From Sphagnum compactum (taxonomy: Eukaryota; Bryophyta; Sphagnopsida; Sphagnales): 64,000 bases of DNA. The position numbers were made by a program, and so were the translations under genes. Location of the stretch: NCBI GenBank assembly GCA_965153455.1, contig OZ234496.1, positions 18,716,304 through 18,780,303 of the forward strand, given 5' to 3'. The notes under the pieces were generated by a model. That model was not told where the DNA came from and did no database searches. It worked only from the letters and a program-made list of their open reading frames with translations. Shown one piece after another: positions 49,090 to 60,887 of this stretch (its first letter is position 1; every line of letters begins with the position of its first letter).

Positions 49090-49229
49090 CTTTATGACTT
49101 TGCAAAGAGGCTCAAGCTAAGCTTTTGTCTCCTCTTTCTTCTTTTTCTCCTCCTCAGTCTCATCCAATTTTAGACCCTCTTTTGTAGCAGACACCAATTT
49201 CTTGCCATCATACTCCTTCAATTGTTGAA
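49090..49229 (-). pseudogene. HSP90 exon fragment with in-frame stop
   Basis: After an acceptor (GATGCAG) the minus strand reads [18 protein letters not shown] then [15 protein letters not shown]. This is the middle-domain segment of eukaryotic HSP90 that precedes the LCKVIK motif. The frame then meets TAG at 49117-49119 and continues LEPLCKVIK to a GT donor. Only this exon is present; the ATPase domain and C-terminus are missing. Retained splice sites show a genomic, not retrocopied, origin. Confidence 0.8.
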
Positions 49230-49525
49230 CTGCATCAGCAAAGCAAAGTATGAGATTTCTTGCCATACAGAATATGATAGAACAACCTCCAACATCACTC
49301 AAGTTCATATGATGACCCTAATAAAAATCAACTAATCACTAGAAACAAATAAAAATCTTCCACCAGAGCTCCAAACACAATCCCAACATTAACATCAATC
49401 TCCTTACATCTCTGACATTTCATCCCTATAAAATACAATTGTAGCTCATGAAAGACATAAAGAGCAGTGTCTAGATTTGCAAGTTTAATACCAACCCTAA
49501 CCCTAAGTGTAGGAGTCTGCATTAC

Positions 49526-49612
49526 CTGAAAGGAGGAAGCTCATCATAGTCATCACCATCGGAAACATCAGACTCATCATCTGAGTCATCTGGGCAAGCC
49601 TCTTCAAGGGTA
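49526..49612 (-). pseudogene. Toc159-like exon fragment
   Basis: The minus strand reads NTLEEACPDDSDDESD then VSDGDDYDELPPF and ends at an AG/GTAATG donor. The acidic run followed by DxYDELPPF resembles the junction between the acidic stretch and membrane domain of Toc159-family chloroplast import receptors. It is short and compositionally biased, so the assignment is tentative. No other Toc exon was found nearby. Confidence 0.45.
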
Positions 49613-49675
49613 TTCTTTATGCATAATCTGACAGGATGCTAGTGTCCTTCTTACAGGGTAGCCAACAAAAATCTG

Positions 49676-51732
49676 TTGTTCTTTGTGATGATTTTGAACA
49701 CTAGAGAATGCATTGTCCCGTTTACTTGGTGCAGTGACCATCTGAAAAAGCAGGAAGTTGTGGCAGTGGAGGATGGAGTGTCTATTGAGGATATGGATAT
49801 CTTCCACAAACACTTGGTGCTCTATGAACGGAGGCAAGGTTTGCCTAATGTGCAAGTTTTGGATTTGCCACTCTCAAACTTTCACAAAGCAGTATGTTTA
49901 CTAACCAGCCTGGAAACATGAATTTCTGCAGCCTTGTTCAAGGTAGAGTATGTATGTATTCCTAGAAGGGTGCATTTTTTCAGCTTCACAACTCACATGA
50001 AAATGAGGATTGATTATGTGATGCAGAGGGGAGGGCGACTAGCCCTTCCACAGCAGGTTTGCACAGTCATTCCAGGTGCCAATCAGGACTTCTTTTCTTC
50101 GACTCTTCGAACCACTGTTGCATCACCAACGGTCTCTCTCTTCTTTGTATTTTCTTTTCTGTTGCTTAGCTGATGTCTCAATTTTGTGTGTGATTACTTG
50201 AAAAAAGAGTCAAATTTAGTGAAAGAGAAGGCATGTGCTCCCTTGCCTCTGCATGCATTGTGGTTTAAATAGTGAACAGTTTCTGGGGCATCAGAAATAT
50301 CTTTGTATTTGTTGATCAGAAAACCTTACTCTAATTGAGCTAATGAGCTACACTGCTCTCAGAAGCAATCTCATAACACTTGGGTTGGTCTGTCTCTGGT
50401 AGTGGTCCACAGTCTTATTTGCAACTCCAAATTTTACTGGTGTAGGTAAGGTGGGTTCTTACTTTCTGACTGAGCTTTTATTTAAGTGCAAATGTAAATA
50501 CATTTGGTTGCTCCATGACTCTGCAGATGCCTGAAGCAGTCTTTAACTATGATCTGGTTACAGGAGAAGCAACACTTCTCCAGCAAGAAGAGTTTATTGA
50601 GCGAAATGAATCAACAGTATGTCCTGCAATCTGTTCAGAATCTTCTTCTAACCAGGACGAAAAGCCACCCATGAGCTCTGCATCTCAAAAATACATTGTT
50701 GCGAATGGAAGTAGGGATTTATTGGACCTCTCCAATCTGTTTGTGTGTGAGCGTGTACTTGTACCATCAACAGATGAGGTCAAAGTGCCCCTCACGCTAA
50801 TTTATCACCGCAAATTTAAGAGAAATGGGTCTAATCCTGCATTGTTAATTGGATATGGAGCATATGGTGAGGTCCTGGAGACAGATTAGTGCAGTGATCG
50901 GTTGAGCTTACTTAATCGTGGTTGGGTCCTTGCCTTTGCACATGTGAGGTGAGTCTGCCTATGGCTCAGTCACTTCGCTTATGCTTCTGTTTCACATCTC
51001 CTTTTGCAACTATTTGTCCTAGTGAGGTCTGCTTGGCATGTCACTCCTCAGGTTGAACACTTAGTTTGTTCCTTGCATCTTGCTGAGACCAGATCCTCTA
51101 CATCTAATGTGCAGAGGGGGTGGAGAACTGGGCAAGAGCTGGCATCATGCAGGAAGGTTAATGAAGAAAGCCAACTCAATTCAAGATTTTTTGGCATGTG
51201 CTACCTACTTATTGGACTATAAATATGCACATCAGACTAGGCTGGCTGCATGGGGCATCAGTGCAGGGGGTTTGTTGGTGGGGGCTGCCATCAACCTGTG
51301 TCCCAATTTATTCAATGCTGTAATTTTCAAGGTGTTGCCATGCTTTCCACCTGAGTAGAACATGTTCAAAAGTGTTTCTGCCACTTACTTCACTAGTTTC
51401 TTTTAGCTTCTCATTGTAAGGGAAAAAGCGTTGCATTCTTAAGCTTTTTTGGCATGCTCTTATGTTGGACAAACATTTTCATGACTTTGGAGTTAACAGG
51501 ACAGGAAGTTAAGAGCCACAAGCTGAAGCTGGGGAATCAATTGCAAGTTCCTTAAAAATTTGGAACTTTTGCTGACTTGCATATACTCTTTCTATGGGAC
51601 AGGATCTGATAGGTTGGTTTGTTTTTTGCCTTGTCCTGGTTATTTTTGGTCTCACAGTTGTGTGATGCAGGTTCCTTTTCTTGATCTCTGCAACACAATG
51701 ATGGACACAAACTTACCTCATTGTGTTGTGAG
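49676..51732 (+). pseudogene. Prolyl oligopeptidase (S9A) fragment with premature stop
   Basis: Exons in order: about 49676-49890 (DGVSIEDMDIFHKHLVLYER), 50027-50131 (IPGANQDFFSSTLR), 50527-50948 (MPEAVFNYDLVTGEATLL ... VPLTLIYHRKF ... GYGAYGEVLE), 51115-51331 (GGGELGKSWHHAGR ... WGISAGGLLVGAAIN) and 51671-51732 (VPFLDLCNTMMDTNLP). These match the plant prolyl-oligopeptidase-family protease with its GxSxGG nucleophile elbow (WGISAGG). A TAG at 50887-50889 stands where the family has Trp, just after GAYGEVLETD; the match resumes directly with CSDRLSLLNRGWVLAFA. The N-terminal half (propeller start) and the C-terminal catalytic Asp/His region are not recognisable. Introns with good splice sites remain, so this is a truncated genomic copy. 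Confidence 0.85.
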
Positions 51733-52616
51733 GTAAGTTGTAGCATAGACAAACTTATTGCAATGAAGAAATCATAGTTGCTGTTGGTTGCTGCTAAGCA
51801 GATCAAGGCATCTCATATAAGACGATCAGATCCATGAAGGTCAGTTCCATGAGCATTCATTCTCGGACCGTGTCCCAACCTTTAGCTCAAAAAACTTGTA
51901 GAACCCATCTTGTAACAATATTGAAATTACTCAAAGCTTCCAACTGCAGTTCATGCAGTCATCAACAACAATGCTCTTGAGGTAGTATGTATTTTCAGAG
52001 TCTATGTTTTAGTGTTAACCTAAGCTGTAGCACATTGGTAGCAGATTTATTGAAGTTTCAATTTAGAGACCTTCTGACTGAATTGTCATGCTTGCTACTG
52101 ATGGGAGAGCTTTGTGGGCCCCCTGGAGGAAATGCAGTGGCAGCCCATTTGACAGGTATGCACAGTGCCATAATTTACCTGTAGTTTTTTGCTCCCTTGT
52201 GGACACTTTCAAGTATTGAATGCAAAACATCAGCTCTGGATCCTGATGCATGATTTTTTATTGAACTGGTATTTTGGCACACTCAAGCACCAGAATGATT
52301 CTGGACTAAAGACACCAATTGGCTGGGATCATGCCTCAATCAACTATGTTCACATTTGTTTTGATATGGCAGTTTATGGCGCTGTGCTGCATTAACCTTT
52401 CAATAATGTAGTAGTGGCCAGATCTTATGGCTTCAATGTCCCATGCCAGCACCAGTTACTTTCATTTGCTGGACATTTTGTATTCTGAAGAGGCCTGTAT
52501 TACCTTCCCTGATTACCTATTCATTAACTGCAAGATTTTCACCAATTTGTCTATGTACTATTTCAGGATGTTTTAATAAGTGGTTCTCAAAAGTTCTCCT
52601 TATGGTGTGATGCCAG

Positions 52617-54938
52617 GTTGCAGATCCATTGCGAGCAATGGTAATGGGGGCACCACTAGAAGATGCTCGACACCTTACACAAGGCTATGAACGCTTACGA
52701 CAAGAAGCAGACGCACAGGTCAGTTCCCAAAGTTATTCCCTTCCTTCTTTTGCTTTAAAAAGTCATGGCTTTGGATTCTGGTTTGTGAGTCACCCAATTT
52801 CATAAACTGATGGGGTCCCTTTGTTGTATGGAGCTTATTTTTCTCTGCATTTTGAGTTCTGCTTTTGAGACGTGGCAATTTGTTTTGTCTGTGATTCTTG
52901 AACAGGCAGCAGAGGTTGGAAGGAGGCAACTCAGGAACAAGGAGATTGGGGGCAATGTAGACAACACCTTGAAGCTGCAAGCGGCAGAACAGAAGATGGG
53001 TGAACTTGCCTCTGCCATGGCAGTGCTAGGCAAAGAGGCTGCAGCTGCCATGACTGCTGTTGAAGCACAGCAACAACGACTCACACTGCAGCGATTAATT
53101 GCTATGGTTAAGACACTTGGACAATAGGAACAAGATCTCATCTTATGTTTTGTGCATTGAACAGTGACCCATGAGAGTTCATGGATATTGTGGCATTGTT
53201 TAATGATGTGCACGTGAAGGTTCAACTTAAAATATTGCTGAAAGACCCCCCTTGGGATTTTTCTCAGGTGGAAGCAGAGCGCTCCTATCATCAGCGTGTT
53301 GCAGAGATATTAGACCAGCTTCATGCTCAGGTATTTATCTCCCTTTTGGAAGATGAGAGTTATGACTGATTGCACACTTTAGCAGTTTTGGAAAGTTTAT
53401 TTTTGTGGATAAGTAGCCATACCAAATGGGTGAGTTGTTTCAACAGCTGATATTGTGGAGCTCATTGTGGAGGGAACTGCATTTAGTTATCTGCGTCTGT
53501 CCCACCCTTGGTTCTCAATGATTTGCATGTGGGACCTCTGTGACTTAAGCTACCAAGCCCTGACTGGGAGTTTGGATATGCAGATGGTCTCTGAGCGCCA
53601 GCGCAGTGAGTCAAGCTCCACACCTGGGGGAAATGCTGCAGCTGCTGATATGTACATGCCCCCCCCTTCATATGAGGATGTCAAGTCGAATGGTGGATCA
53701 CAAAATGCCTCTGAAGCTACTCCTGTTTCTAAAGCTGCATAGAAGGCTCTGTACTTCCTTGCTGACGTAGCCTCCTCAACTTCTCAAGTGTGTGTGTATT
53801 CATGTTCTGTTGAAGATGCATTGTGTTTCATGGATATGCTGTTAGGGGTATGGGAGTTCTAGTGAGTTTGCTGTATTCTCAAGTTGTGCAATACACTGAA
53901 TAACTGTGTAAAATTCTTTGTACACAGTGAAGCTTCAGATCCTTGTTTTAGCATTTTCTGTCCCCAAGGGTCAATAGAGCTTTCATAGAACCCATCTCCT
54001 TATGTATTGTTTCTGAGGAAACAAACACTGCCTTTCCACTGCATGAATTTGAGGTTTTGGCCAGCAGGACAGGCTGTTGAGAGAGGGGGGGGTTCTGTGT
54101 TTTTTATCACATGAGGCTGATGAAATGGCCTGCTCGGTTAGATTTGTAGCATGTTATATTTCTGCTTGCCCAGAATTTTGCTGTTATCTATAGCTTGTTA
54201 TGTGTGAAAACCCTTGATGCTTAGGCTCTTTAGGGACTTGAAATTTGAGGGTGACCTGGTTGACCAGAAGTCTTCCATGAAACAGCTAAAATATTACTCA
54301 TTTTAGGATTGTGAAAGCAAATATTGTGTTGACAACCAGAAGGGAGCTTTTCTAGTTATCACTGCAGGAATCAGCTTTCAAAAGTCCAGGGTCCTTTAGC
54401 TATTCCCACTTGACAATTTATCTGCCTCTTTTAGCTTACAATCATTGTTGCTATCCCAAATTGCATCTGGGCAGTGCAGATTATTGCAAATTGTCATGAA
54501 GTTGCTGATTCCAAACCTGGATTTTTATTGGGCAATGTGGCATTGGTCGGGGCAAGTGATGCATGACTTTGAAGCTGAGGATCAAGGGGAGCTGAGCTTA
54601 TCTGTTGGGGATTATGTGGTTGTTCGCCAGGTCTGCCCTTTATTAATTTGGTTGCTTCTCTGACCTGATATTTCAGGGAAGGGTAATTGTTGTGTTATGC
54701 TGTATATCTTTTGGTGGCTCATTGGAGGATGTAATGTTTCCTGGTAGTTGACATGCAAGTGCTAATTTGCCAAGCTTACCAATGGGGTTGATGGTGGGCA
54801 TCTAGTTGGCAGGTCTCTCCAACAGGCTGGTCAGAAGGAGAGTGCAAAGGGAAGGCAGGTTGGTTTCCATCCTTGTACGTTGAGCGGAGGCAACACATTC
54901 CTGCCAGAAAGGTAGCTGATGCTAGCCCAGGGGTTTAA
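52617..54938 (+). pseudogene. SH3P-type SH3-domain protein fragment with premature stop
   Basis: Exons 52617-52718 (ADPLRAMVMGAPLEDARHL), 52906-53106, 53268-53330 (EAERSYHQRVAEILDQLHAQ), 53584 to about 53766 (MVSERQRSESSSTPGG ... MPPPSYEDV), about 54557-54630 (VMHDFEAEDQGELSLSVGDY) and 54813-54938 (GWSEGECKGKAGWFPSLYVE, ending at TAA). They match the C-terminal two thirds of plant SH3P proteins, which act in clathrin-linked trafficking and autophagosome formation through an N-terminal BAR domain and a C-terminal SH3 domain. The SH3 domain looks whole. The BAR-domain start is absent; prolyl oligopeptidase sequence lies there instead. A TAG at 53740-53742 breaks the frame before the recognisable KALYFLAD that should lead into the SH3 domain, and the next splice junction is also imperfect. 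Confidence 0.85.
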
Positions 54939-56590
54939 TCTCAGTGCTTTTCCAACTTATTGGGTCTTGATCAGTGGAGAAACTATCACTCTAAGGCTTA
55001 TTCAAGTTAAGTATTGTTGATTACATTAAGGTAGGAACCCATGTTCAATACAAAACATTCTTCCATCTTTGCAAAACTTAAGGTGAGTGTGCTCACTGAG
55101 ATTTTATTAGCTCAATGGAAACCATTTTCCATGTCCATTTTGTGTGTGATTAGTGAGCCATGGTAACCCTAACCCTAGAACATTGTTAATTAAACCCTAA
55201 AATGCTAACCTCAATTCATAATGTTAAACTAGGGTCCATTATTCTTTTTCAATAAAAAATATTTTACAAATTATTTAACATCGCCATGTGGCAAGTTTTT
55301 ATTCTTCGATCTTTAAAAGATGTGGCAAATTTGAAATTTCCAATCAAATAATAATTCGGCACGCGTCAAGATCCTCATTCTTTACATCTGATGAATGGGA
55401 TATATCTAGGGTTTTTTAATAAATATTTAAATGCCATGATGTTCATATTGACACGTGGCACATTTCGATTAGCCAAACACAAAAGACGTGGCCATTTCTT
55501 GGCCATAAGATTTAGAAAATTCAAGATCACAATTTGGTTTCCCAAATATTAGAAACCATGCCATGTGGCAACAATCCATTAGTTAATCGGAAAAAACATG
55601 ACCATTCCTTACCCACACGATCAAGAAAAACTTGAACATGTGACAATCTCAATGTGTTGAATCCAATGACTTAGATAAATGTAAAAGGATTTAAGAAAAT
55701 ATAATTGAAGTATTTCAATATTTCAATAGTTGACATGTGTCTCCACATGGTTGGAGTTTGGATCCACCAAAATAGTTGCAAATTATAGTCACAAAATGAT
55801 GCCTTGTATACATTATGTATCAACTGGCCCCATCGGATGAAACAGTATATATTACATTTAAGCTCCATCCACCATCTGATGACGTCATTCTGATGTAATT
55901 GGTTTTTGCGACTATTTGTCGTCTGCGACTTGTCCTAGGCAACTATTAGATAGTTAGTTGTAAAATGTTGCTTTCAACTAAAAAACATTCGTAAACATCA
56001 GTTGTAAATCAAGGTTTTTCTTCTAGTGTAAGGTTTATACTCTAAATTTTGCTCATTGTATTGGTTTTGATCTTTTCACTTGTTTAGATCTATACCATAA
56101 TTATGAATCTCCTTTGTTTCCATATGTTCCATAGTTGCTAGAATTTAATATTTTCTAACCCATTTTTGTACGAGTTATGACTTTTTAGGGTTGCGTTTTC
56201 AATTGGGACTACAAACTTTTCTGGAACGTTGTCATCTTTTATTTTCATTTGTGTCTTGTTACTTCTTTTGTTTTTTTGTTTATATCTTCACAATTCAACT
56301 TCTTGTCATTTCCTAATTATTGGATGTAGAAAGGGCATCAAGTTTCATTAAATATACAACCATAAATAAAGGTTTCATACTTTTACACGGATATTTTGTA
56401 TTCAATATCTCTTTGAAGTTTTTTTTTTATACTCATACTCGTTTAATAGATCGAATGTGGGTTGAATTTTTTTGATAGTCCTCTGGTCCATATCCGCATT
56501 AATACTTAGACCAAAAAACTTTCAAAATGTAAATGATTACATCTTTGGTATATGAATTAAAGAAATTAAAAAGGTTAATGCCATAAATGT
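54939..56590. other. Unassigned repeat-rich DNA ending in a CACTA-like terminus
   Basis: From 55.27 to 55.64 kb, phrases such as CATGTGGCAA, CACGTGGCAC and ACGTGGCCAT recur, suggesting an old transposon. No coding frame was recognised. Short AACCCTAACCC and TAAACCCTAA words near 55.17 kb are telomere-like but too few to matter. Confidence 0.4.
55890..56028 (-). mobile_element. CACTA-type transposon terminus
   Basis: Read on the minus strand from 56028 inward the sequence begins CACTAGAAGAAAAACC. It then holds subterminal repeats with GTCGCAGACGACAAATAGTCGC-like phrases (about 55905-55940). CACTA ends followed by AGAAAA-rich sequence and short GC-rich subterminal repeats are typical of the CACTA/Spm superfamily. 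The element would extend to lower coordinates; a convincing opposite end was not found (CACTAG at about 49337 is only a weak match). Confidence 0.55.
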
Positions 56591-56902
56591 TTACCATGTA
56601 TGCCCGAGGTGGTTTTTGATAGTTGATTGCTTGACTTCCGTTTGGCTTGGAAAGTTTTTGTAAACATTCCATTCCATAGGGGTGCTTGTATCCCCTTGTT
56701 CACCTTCCAAAAATTCTGAGATGCGAGCATATGGAACATAAGCAAATTGAAAGGTCACTTTATTTTGCCCTCCATGGCGTATCCCAGACGTCCACACCAA
56801 GTCTCTGTTTGAAGAAGGGGACTTAGTGGGGTTTTGGACATGAATGGAATGGGACTTTGGAACCCTTCCCATGATTGAAGGAAGTAGGACAAATTCCTGC
56901 AC
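56591..56902 (-). CDS. Hypothetical open frame next to the MULE
   Basis: 103 codons on the minus strand with a mid-part FQFAYVPYARISEFLEGEQG that has balanced, protein-like composition, followed by TPMEWNVYKNFPSQTEV. I do not recognise it. It may be part of a transposon gene on the strand opposite the MULE transposase, or an exon of a larger protein. No partner exons were found, and the start codon is unproven. Confidence 0.3.
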   Translation of the reverse strand: MQEFVLLPSIMGRVPKSHSIHVQNPTKSPSSNRDLVWTSGIRHGGQNKVTFQFAYVPYARISEFLEGEQGDTSTPMEWNVYKNFPSQTEVKQSTIKNHLGHTW

Positions 56903-56949
56903 GAAGAGAATTTATAATTCTATAAACATTCATCATTGAACAAAAACCC

Positions 56950-57230
56950 AAAATGTAATACATAAATGGCTATTTTAAAATCAATGTTGTGACTTGGAAT
57001 TCCCATTCCAGCACCCATATCATGATATAAAATATCTATTGTTCCAATGTACATAACGTACAATACTTGCATTATGAACCCATATACTAAAACAAACTTT
57101 GGCAATACCCACATTAAGCTATTAAACGTCCCATCATTGAAAATGTTCACATATGCAATACCCCGATTGTACCTTAAACCCATAATGTCTAAAAACCCCA
57201 TGTAGCAATACCCACATAATGATAATTAAT
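56950..57230. repeat. Minisatellite array, left of the transposase (about 50 bp units)
   Basis: The core CAATACCC with following CACAT/CGAT starts at about 57061 (variant), 57103, 57156 and 57206; a related TAATACATAAATGG lies near 56958. Units share ACCCATAATGTCT-like phrases with the reverse complement of the 62.26-62.72 kb array. Confidence 0.6.
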
Positions 57231-57250
57231 GCACACACCATAGGTAGTCC

Positions 57251-59009
57251 ATGCTATCATATGGTCACAATGGTGCCATTTCTATGGATGCCACATTTGG
57301 CACAAATGACATGAAATTCCATCTATTCACCTTGATGGGGTTTGATGATCATCGCACGGGTGTCCCTTTAGCCTGGATCATTACAAGTAGGCAAACAGTT
57401 CAAGATTTGATCGAATGGTTGAAACCATTAAAAGAGAAAATGTTATCACACATGCCACATTAGAAACCATTGTGTTTTCTCATTGATGATGCACCTCACG
57501 AATTGAAGGCATTACAGTTAGTTCTATACCTACTATCGACTTTGTGTTTATTTCCTTAAATGTTTTTTTCATATCTTTGATAAAATTCTTGATTACTTCA
57601 AATGCATTTTATGTTGTATTAACCCCATCCATTCATGAAGATTTTATTGCATATGTGTCCATATTAGGGTCGTATGGGGTATGGACAAGGTTCCCATCTA
57701 CCTTTGTTGTTGACATGTTCTCAAAGCATGGTGCTTACGTGGTATTGAAAAAATCAAAGATGTGGAAGTGCGGGGTGGAATCCTCCAAGACCTTCATGAT
57801 GTGATGTACATGTCCATCAATCATGGAGAAACAATTGATGACTTCAAAGAGCGTGGGAGGGTTGCTGTGAGAGAAAGCCTTCATAAACATAAGCCTGGTG
57901 ATGCATGGACAAATTAGTTCTGGACTTATTACCATCAATTTGGTAAGTGATAATATTTATCATGGTTTAGCATTGAAAATTATTTTGTATAATGTTATTC
58001 ATCCTTATGTATTGTGTTTATGTTTGCAGAATTATGGATGGTTGGTGTTCGAAGAGTGCCCCATTCCAACCAAAACACCCAAGCGAGCATTGAATCATAT
58101 CATGGTGCGTTGAAACGTTGGCTTGCTCTTGACACAAAAGGCCTTAGAGGGCATAAGATTGACTGGTTGGTGTGGCGATTAACAACAACCATTGCACGTC
58201 ACTACATGCACACATTGGAAATGAAAAAAAAGGGTTTTATAAAAAACAAGGTTATGGAGGCCATTATTACACGAAGTGTGGAAAAGGCAGCCTTTATTCC
58301 ACTCACCCAACCAACCCTTGAGAGTGATGGAGCTTGGGCTGTACGAAACCGACGCCTTCCCAATGTTATTTACACGATGAAATTCCCATTCACCGAAATG
58401 TTTTGTTGCACATGCGAATGGGCATTGCGAGGGAACATGTGTAAACATCAAATTGTGGTCATTCTCACATGCATAGACATTTCTCAAGAGGATATCATTC
58501 ATTATTGTGGAACATGGTATGGATCACATCGTGGAGGGTTGGGTCACATGTTTGTAAACCCGTGACATATTCGAAATGATATGGAGTCCAATGATGATGA
58601 CGAAGATGAACATCTTGAAGGTGATGATGGGATCATGGAATTTGATGGGCTCATGAACATGGAGCAAAATGATCTCCCTATGGCTGCCAATGTAGGGTCT
58701 AATGACACAATAAATTCATCAACCCCAATGGAAAGGGCTTTTACACAATTGGTCACTACAATGCAAGAGATCACAAATGAATGTAAAGAAGGCGATGTGA
58801 CATTTTGTGAACATGCCACCTCGCACATGAGAGTATTGGCATGTAATATTCGTAACATACGCCTCACAAAGGTAAATGCAATTTCACACCCAAGATTAGT
58901 GTTACGTCGTGTAGAAGATGGATTGGGAAATAGTGTCAAACGGCTCAAAGATTGGCATGAAACAATGCTGAATCACACAAATGTACGTACTAAACAATGT
59001 CACAAATAA
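57251..59009 (+). pseudogene. MULE-type transposase with SWIM zinc finger, several stops
   Basis: Pieces read in order. 57251-57520: AISMDATFGTNDMKFHL, a MULE DDE-domain start with the first catalytic Asp, then TAG at 57460-57462, then KPLCFLIDDAPHELKALQ with the second acidic site. 57757-57945: EVRGGILQDLHDVMYMSINH ... DDFKERG, with a TAG before FWTYYHQFG, ending at a GTAAGT donor. 58029-58563: ELWMVGVRRVPHSNQNTQAS, SIESYHGALKRWLAL, then the SWIM finger CCTCEWALRGNMCKH. After a TGA at 58561-58563 the same frame continues as an acidic region (DDDEDEHLEGDDG) to 59009. At least three stops and a disturbed segment at 57.55-57.75 kb make it inactive. The N-terminal DNA-binding part was not found on this strand. 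Confidence 0.85.
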
Positions 59010-59219
59010 ATGTCTCAATTATTAATCAAGATTGTTGCCATTGGCACTAAGAATTTTGTTTAGAATCAATTTTGTATGGAGGAAACCATAGCCCAAATTC
59101 TTTGAACCATGTATTCAACACACACATGAAGTCTAATATGGCACAAAGGTTATTATTGTTTCCAAATAATAAGCACAAAAAGTGTGAAATGTAAAAACAC
59201 AAGGATAATGATAATCTTA

Positions 59220-59420
59220 GTGTTAAATGTAGGTATTGTAACTAGGTCCCAAAATCCCAGTTGGTAAAAGTAAGTACAACTGCAAGTATCGCAATTATGC
59301 CCCAAAATTCTAGTTAGTAAAGGTAAGTACGGATGTAGGTATTGCAATGAAACCCCAAAATTCCAGTTGGTAGAAGTAAGTATAAATCCGGATATTGCAA
59401 GTTTAAATGAAAAAACAAGC
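59220..59420. repeat. Tandem repeat, about 3 units of about 62 bp
   Basis: Units carry GGTATTGYAA, CCCAAAATYCCAGTTGGTA and AAGTAAGTA and recur at about 59229, 59283 and 59340. They share the GGTATTGCAA core with the other arrays. Confidence 0.7.
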
Positions 59421-59531
59421 TCAAATGCAATACCCACGTTTCAAAAACACCCATCTAAATGGTTTGGATACCCTTAAGTGAAGACCTAGCCCTAAACACA
59501 ATATGCACATGCAAAGTCACTTTGAAATAAC

Positions 59532-59745
59532 CCTACTCTAAATGCAATACCTGCATTTTGGGCCATTTGGAAAGTACGCATGTGGGGTTTAATCCTCTTT
59601 ATACGAAGATCCTACCTTAAATGTAATACCTGCATTTTGGGTCATTCTGAAAGTACACATGTGGGGTTTAAGCATCTTTAAATGAAGATCCTACCCTAAA
59701 TGCAATACCTACATTTTGGGTCTCTCCAAAATAATATGCTAACAA
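59532..59745. repeat. Tandem repeat, 79 bp units
   Basis: CCTACYYTAAATG followed by YAATACCTGCATTTTGGG starts at 59532, 59611 and 59690, an exact 79 bp spacing. Confidence 0.85.
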
Positions 59746-60849
59746 AGGTGTATATAGAGGTTGAGGTTGTTGATTAGGAGTTCCATGATTCTTACTTTGT
59801 TTCATGAATTTGAAAAGAGGTTGTATTGTTTGTGGAACAAATAGTACAATGACAATTATGATCAAACTTATCTTGGTGTAGGAATTTTTCATGAAAAAAC
59901 TGAACTTGTAATCTATAACATGGAATAATTATCTTAAATAGTGATTTCAATAACTTATTAAAACAAAAATATATTTAAGTTAATCAATCAAATATCAAAT
60001 TAATCAATCTGATTTTTAGATCTAACTTTTTATTATCCAAGTAAATAAAGTTAAGCCAAATGATTAGTTAATTATTTTAAACAAATAAAATGATTATCTA
60101 ATTCTTGATAAATAATCATTTAAATTATCTGAAATAATGGTCTATTAATTATTTAATTATATGAAAAAATTTGTTGATAATTCATTAATTATCAGAAATA
60201 TTTTATATTAAATTGGGGGGAAATTTTTAGGGTTTAGACATATGTGAAACAATATATTCTCATTCTATATCTTCTTCAAAGAGATTAGGAAAATTAGGTT
60301 GGAGTTATCACACAAAGGTAAGAAGCAAACCTTATGTGAAAATCCAACCCTAAATGCAATACAAAATTTGTCAAGGTCAAAAAAAAAAGTTCAAGCTTAA
60401 AATTTTGTCAAAGATGTTCATATATATTTTTTCCCCTTTTGAAGTTGTATACTCATTTCAAAAAACATAAATATAAAGTCTCTAATTTAATAAGATTTTA
60501 AACTATGTTTTAAAAAAAATCAAAGCACTTTTTTTTGTTTGTTTCACACAATAATAAAAATGATCTCTCCCACATATTAATCTTATGTTTGACTGAAATT
60601 TTATTTTATACTTTTTTGATATATAATAAATAAGCTCTTGGTTAAAATAGTCATATAGTGGGTCAAAAATATTTTATATTTTATACATATATAACACAAG
60701 TCCTTATGTAAACTTTATTTTTTATGATGTATAATATTGGTTTAAATATTGGTCCAAATATATTGTTATTTATAACACATAATATATAAATAATGATATT
60801 ATGGAATTATACTGTTGATCCATTTCAATACATATAATATTTTCATATT

Positions 60850-60887
<38 letters not shown>

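Noticed and set aside
50515-50889. A free-standing 124 aa protein ending at 50889
   Set aside because: It is the middle of a prolyl oligopeptidase; the match continues in frame beyond the TAG, so this is a broken exon.
52100-52160. C-terminal exon of the prolyl oligopeptidase (a DGRALWAPWRK-like reading before a GT donor)
   Set aside because: Resemblance to the family's WEPAKW block needs several mismatches and a frame change; too weak to annotate.
53584-53742. Natural end of the SH3P-like protein at 53742
   Set aside because: Recognisable family sequence follows the TAG in frame, and the SH3 exons lie intact downstream, so the stop is a mutation.
55160-55200. Interstitial telomere repeat (AACCCTAACCC words; also near 49493)
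   Set aside because: Only one or two imperfect units, within chance expectation for AT-rich plant DNA.
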